This document shows positions 62,139-64,000 of a stretch of 64,000 nt of DNA, piece after piece. Position 1 is the first letter of the stretch, and each line of letters starts with the position of its first letter. The stretch spans positions 1 through 64,000 of the forward strand of contig CBFIIT010000004.1 of assembly GCA_965662725.1 (NCBI GenBank), read 5' to 3'. Under the pieces are notes generated by a model. The model worked only from the letters and a program-made list of their open reading frames with translations, was not told where the DNA came from and ran no database searches. The translations under genes and the position numbers were made by a program. This DNA comes from UBA8337 sp965662725 (GTDB taxonomy: Bacteria; Pseudomonadota; Alphaproteobacteria; RS24).

Positions 62139-62742
62139 AGCTTTCTTCAGGCGCCGGCCGATTGGGCGATGCGTAATTGGCATCATGAATACCGCGCACC
62201 CCATCAAAGAAGGCGTAAATTTCCGCCAAATCAGCCTCCATATCACCGCTCGGATAGAGAATGCGATCGACACCAACCGATTTCTTATCGCAATCAACAC
62301 TGGCCAGAATAATCGGCACATTGGCAGCCATCGCAATATGGTAAAATCCGGTTTTCCAATGCGTGCGCGGACTGCGTGTCCCTTCCGGTGTCACCACCAA
62401 ATGAAACACCTCATTTTTTTCAAATTGCGCCGCCATTTGCCCGACATAATCGCGCGCTGCGCGGCGGTCGACCGGAATGCCGCCACAAAATCTTAAAAAC
62501 CAACCAAGCGGCGGCCAAAAAAGCGTGTGCTTGATAAGCACCCGAACATGCAAATTAAGCGCAAAGACCAAAGGCAGAAACAGACCGAAATCCCAATAAG
62601 AAGTATGCGGCGCGACTATCACCACGCATTTTTTAATTTCCTTGGGAATGGTCGGGCCCGGCCGCCAACCGATAATAATCAGCGCCGTCCAAGCAATCAG
62701 CTTGGCCAGTTGACTGACAATCGGCATATTGAAAATGGTCAT
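62137..62742 (-). CDS. 1-acyl-glycerol-3-phosphate acyltransferase-like protein (PlsC family)
   Basis: A 201-residue membrane-associated acyltransferase. An N-terminal hydrophobic segment (about 8-26) precedes the HX4D catalytic motif HTSYWD (near 46-51) and the substrate motif TPEGTRS (near 118-124). It is shorter than typical PlsC, resembling the small glycerol-acyltransferase-like group, so the acceptor may be a lipid other than lysophosphatidate. Its stop codon lies within the bidirectional terminator. Confidence 0.87.
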   Translation of the reverse strand: MTIFNMPIVSQLAKLIAWTALIIIGWRPGPTIPKEIKKCVVIVAPHTSYWDFGLFLPLVFALNLHVRVLIKHTLFWPPLGWFLRFCGGIPVDRRAARDYVGQMAAQFEKNEVFHLVVTPEGTRSPRTHWKTGFYHIAMAANVPIILASVDCDKKSVGVDRILYPSGDMEADLAEIYAFFDGVRGIHDANYASPNRPAPEES

Positions 62743-62793
62743 ATCACCCTCGAAAACATGGTCTCAAATTATCTTGTAAAATTCTAATAGCGG

Positions 62794-63858
62794 CTAAATT
62801 AACGCCAATGCGTCAAGATGCAATGCCTGCCAAGCCGAACGCTCCGCCATCACCGCAAACATTTCATCACCACGCGCCGTGCGCTCAACAATCATCGCTG
62901 AAATAACCGCCATAATGAAACCGGAAAAAGCCGCATATCGATAATCGGCCCAAGCGCGCTCAAAATCATAATCGCCGACACAATCGCCCAATTGCGCGTG
63001 ATAAGCGGCGACCAATTCACGTTCAATGGCGGCGCGTTCATCGGGGCTTTTTAAGCTGGTGGATATGCAATAGGCAATATCGCCCATGGGCCCGGCGGCC
63101 GAGGCGGTTTGCCAATCCAATAAAACCGTGCGTCCTTCGGCATCGGAAAACAGCAAATTATCCAGCCGCAAATCACCATGCGACAGAACCACAGGTCCGT
63201 CGCGATGCGCCAAATAGGCCTCAAAATGCGCCACTAAATGCGCCCCCATATCGAGAATATCGGCATCCAATCGGCCCTCATAACGGGCCCGCCATTCCGG
63301 ATAAACCGCTTGCATCAAACCGATAATAAAGGCGCGGCGTTCATCGGTTTGGCCATAATGCAAAAAATCATGTTTCGCTAAATTCGGATCATTCCAATGG
63401 CTTTGATGCAGGCGCGCCGCCTCACTTAATGTGGCTTCAAGCTGGTCGCGCGTGCAGCCATCCATTTGCGCGATTTGCACCGCCGGCGCCATATCCTCAA
63501 ACAATAAAACCCCGTCGCTGCGCGCTGCGTCATAAGCGGTCAAATAAGGATGCGGCACACGTGCCCCACAATTATCGCCGAAATGTGCATAAAATTGCGT
63601 TTCTATTTCATATAAATGCATATTCCGCGCGGTCTCACGGCTGACTGCATCGGCGGCCGGGCATTTGGCGACCAGCGAGCTCGGCAGCTCAAGCGCCGCC
63701 GCATCAACCGCCCAATCAAGCATTACCCGAAAACTGTCACCGACTTGGCCGGTGCCGACCGGAGCAAACTCAAAGCCACGCAAAGCATCAGCCTTGTGCC
63801 CGAATAAATCGGCCAGAAACGCATTGTCAAATTTTTTCGGATGGTCGCGTACGGACAT
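62794..63858 (-). CDS. Phosphotransferase with aminoglycoside-phosphotransferase (APH) fold
   Basis: A 354-residue kinase-like protein. The catalytic loop is HGDLRLDN (near 226-233) and the metal-binding DWQ (near 248) replaces the usual DFD/DWE. The N-terminal lobe contains the SSLVAKC segment with the ATP-binding lysine. Such APH-fold proteins near acyl-CoA genes are often ACAD10-like hydroxyacyl kinases; true antibiotic resistance is unlikely. It follows the partial gene at the window edge by 8 bases, with GAGGTGAG before its ATG. Confidence 0.85.
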   Translation of the reverse strand: MSVRDHPKKFDNAFLADLFGHKADALRGFEFAPVGTGQVGDSFRVMLDWAVDAAALELPSSLVAKCPAADAVSRETARNMHLYEIETQFYAHFGDNCGARVPHPYLTAYDAARSDGVLLFEDMAPAVQIAQMDGCTRDQLEATLSEAARLHQSHWNDPNLAKHDFLHYGQTDERRAFIIGLMQAVYPEWRARYEGRLDADILDMGAHLVAHFEAYLAHRDGPVVLSHGDLRLDNLLFSDAEGRTVLLDWQTASAAGPMGDIAYCISTSLKSPDERAAIERELVAAYHAQLGDCVGDYDFERAWADYRYAAFSGFIMAVISAMIVERTARGDEMFAVMAERSAWQALHLDALALI

Positions 63859-63866
63859 TGCTCACC

Positions 63867-64000
63867 TCACCCCATAATCCGGTCGAGCAAATCTTCAAAA
63901 CCGCTGGGCTGATGCGGACCGATAAATAATTGCTCGACCACACCAAGCCCGTCATGGCGCGCGCCATTGAATTGCAGCGTCACATCCGACAGGCTTTGAA
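63867..64000 (-). CDS. C-terminal end of an unidentified protein, partial
   Basis: An open minus-strand frame enters from the right edge and ends with TGA at 63869-63867. The last 43 residues include SLSDVTLQFNGARHDG and end GFEDLLDRIMG. No family could be recognised from this piece. Only 8 bases separate it from the APH-fold kinase gene, so the two are in one operon. Confidence 0.6.
   Translation of the reverse strand, partial: QSLSDVTLQFNGARHDGLGVVEQLFIGPHQPSGFEDLLDRIMG

Noticed and set aside
62794..63858. APH-fold protein as an antibiotic resistance gene
   Set aside because: It belongs to the broad APH-like kinase group, is longer than typical resistance enzymes and sits in a chromosomal operon without mobile elements.
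1..64000. tRNA or rRNA genes in the intergenic gaps
   Set aside because: Gaps were read for cloverleaf and TTCGA-type arm patterns; none was convincing. A covariance-model search would settle this.

Overview
This 64 kb window is an ordinary, densely packed piece of an alphaproteobacterial chromosome. No plasmid, phage, insertion sequence, CRISPR array or rRNA/tRNA gene could be recognised. The alphaproteobacterial assignment rests on gene order and on families typical of that class: mdh-sucCDAB-lpd, sdhCDAB preceded by mesaconyl-CoA hydratase and a malyl-CoA thioesterase/lyase, ffh-rpsP-rimM-trmD-rplS followed by leuCDB-asd, ccmABCDG beside an aconitase gene, a short FtsY followed by YciB, and DUF2794, DUF4864 and IalB-type proteins. 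I cannot fix the order or genus. A heterotrophic, respiring organism with system I cytochrome c maturation and at least part of the ethylmalonyl-CoA pathway is implied.

Layout. 1-2.7 kb: 5' part of priA (minus), then transaldolase and xerC (plus). 2.9-18.7 kb: a long minus-strand block of central carbon metabolism: mcl2-like and mch, sdhCDAB, zapE, mdh, sucC, sucD, sucA, sucB, lpd. It covers the TCA cycle from 2-oxoglutarate to oxaloacetate except fumarase, and is divided by two clear intrinsic terminators. 18.8-24.4 kb: pyridoxal kinase (plus), then asd, leuB, leuD, leuC and rplS (minus). 24.5-27.9 kb: trmD, rimM, rpsP with a repetitive acidic tail, and ffh. 28.1-31.7 kb: a tightly overlapping plus-strand operon dapF-mtaB-ftsY-yciB. 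31.7-39.1 kb: DUF2332, NUDIX, ccmG, ccmD, ccmC, ccmB, ccmA and acnB on the minus strand. 39.2-43.9 kb: a four-gene Gld-like ABC transporter unit. 44-49.4 kb: DUF2794, a Bax-inhibitor-like membrane protein, and a YbbA/YbbP ABC pair head to head with a TesA-like esterase. 49.4-54.9 kb: aldo/keto reductase, phhB, DUF4864, SDR, DMT transporter, quinone oxidoreductase, SPOUT methyltransferase. 55-64 kb: an ECF sigma factor without an adjacent anti-sigma gene, an IalB-like protein, rlmN, a small lipoprotein, argG, an unnamed conserved-looking protein, folD, YggT, an HD protein, a VOC protein, an acyltransferase, an APH-fold kinase and the end of one more gene.

The strongest unusual observation is the aconitase at the ccm locus. 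The usual alphaproteobacterial neighbour is AcnA, but here it is a 919-residue AcnB that from memory resembles the long flavobacterial AcnB type, suggesting replacement in place by a transferred, non-homologous-subfamily gene. Other points are a large stem-loop between sucD and sucA, three tandem copies of a GC-rich hairpin sequence at a convergent gene end, the long pentapeptide repeat tail on ribosomal protein S16, an ECF11-like sigma factor without ChrR, a small ORF with a very strong ribosome binding site at 43981, and the uncharacterised Gld-like ABC unit. I found no convincing wholly new multi-gene system.
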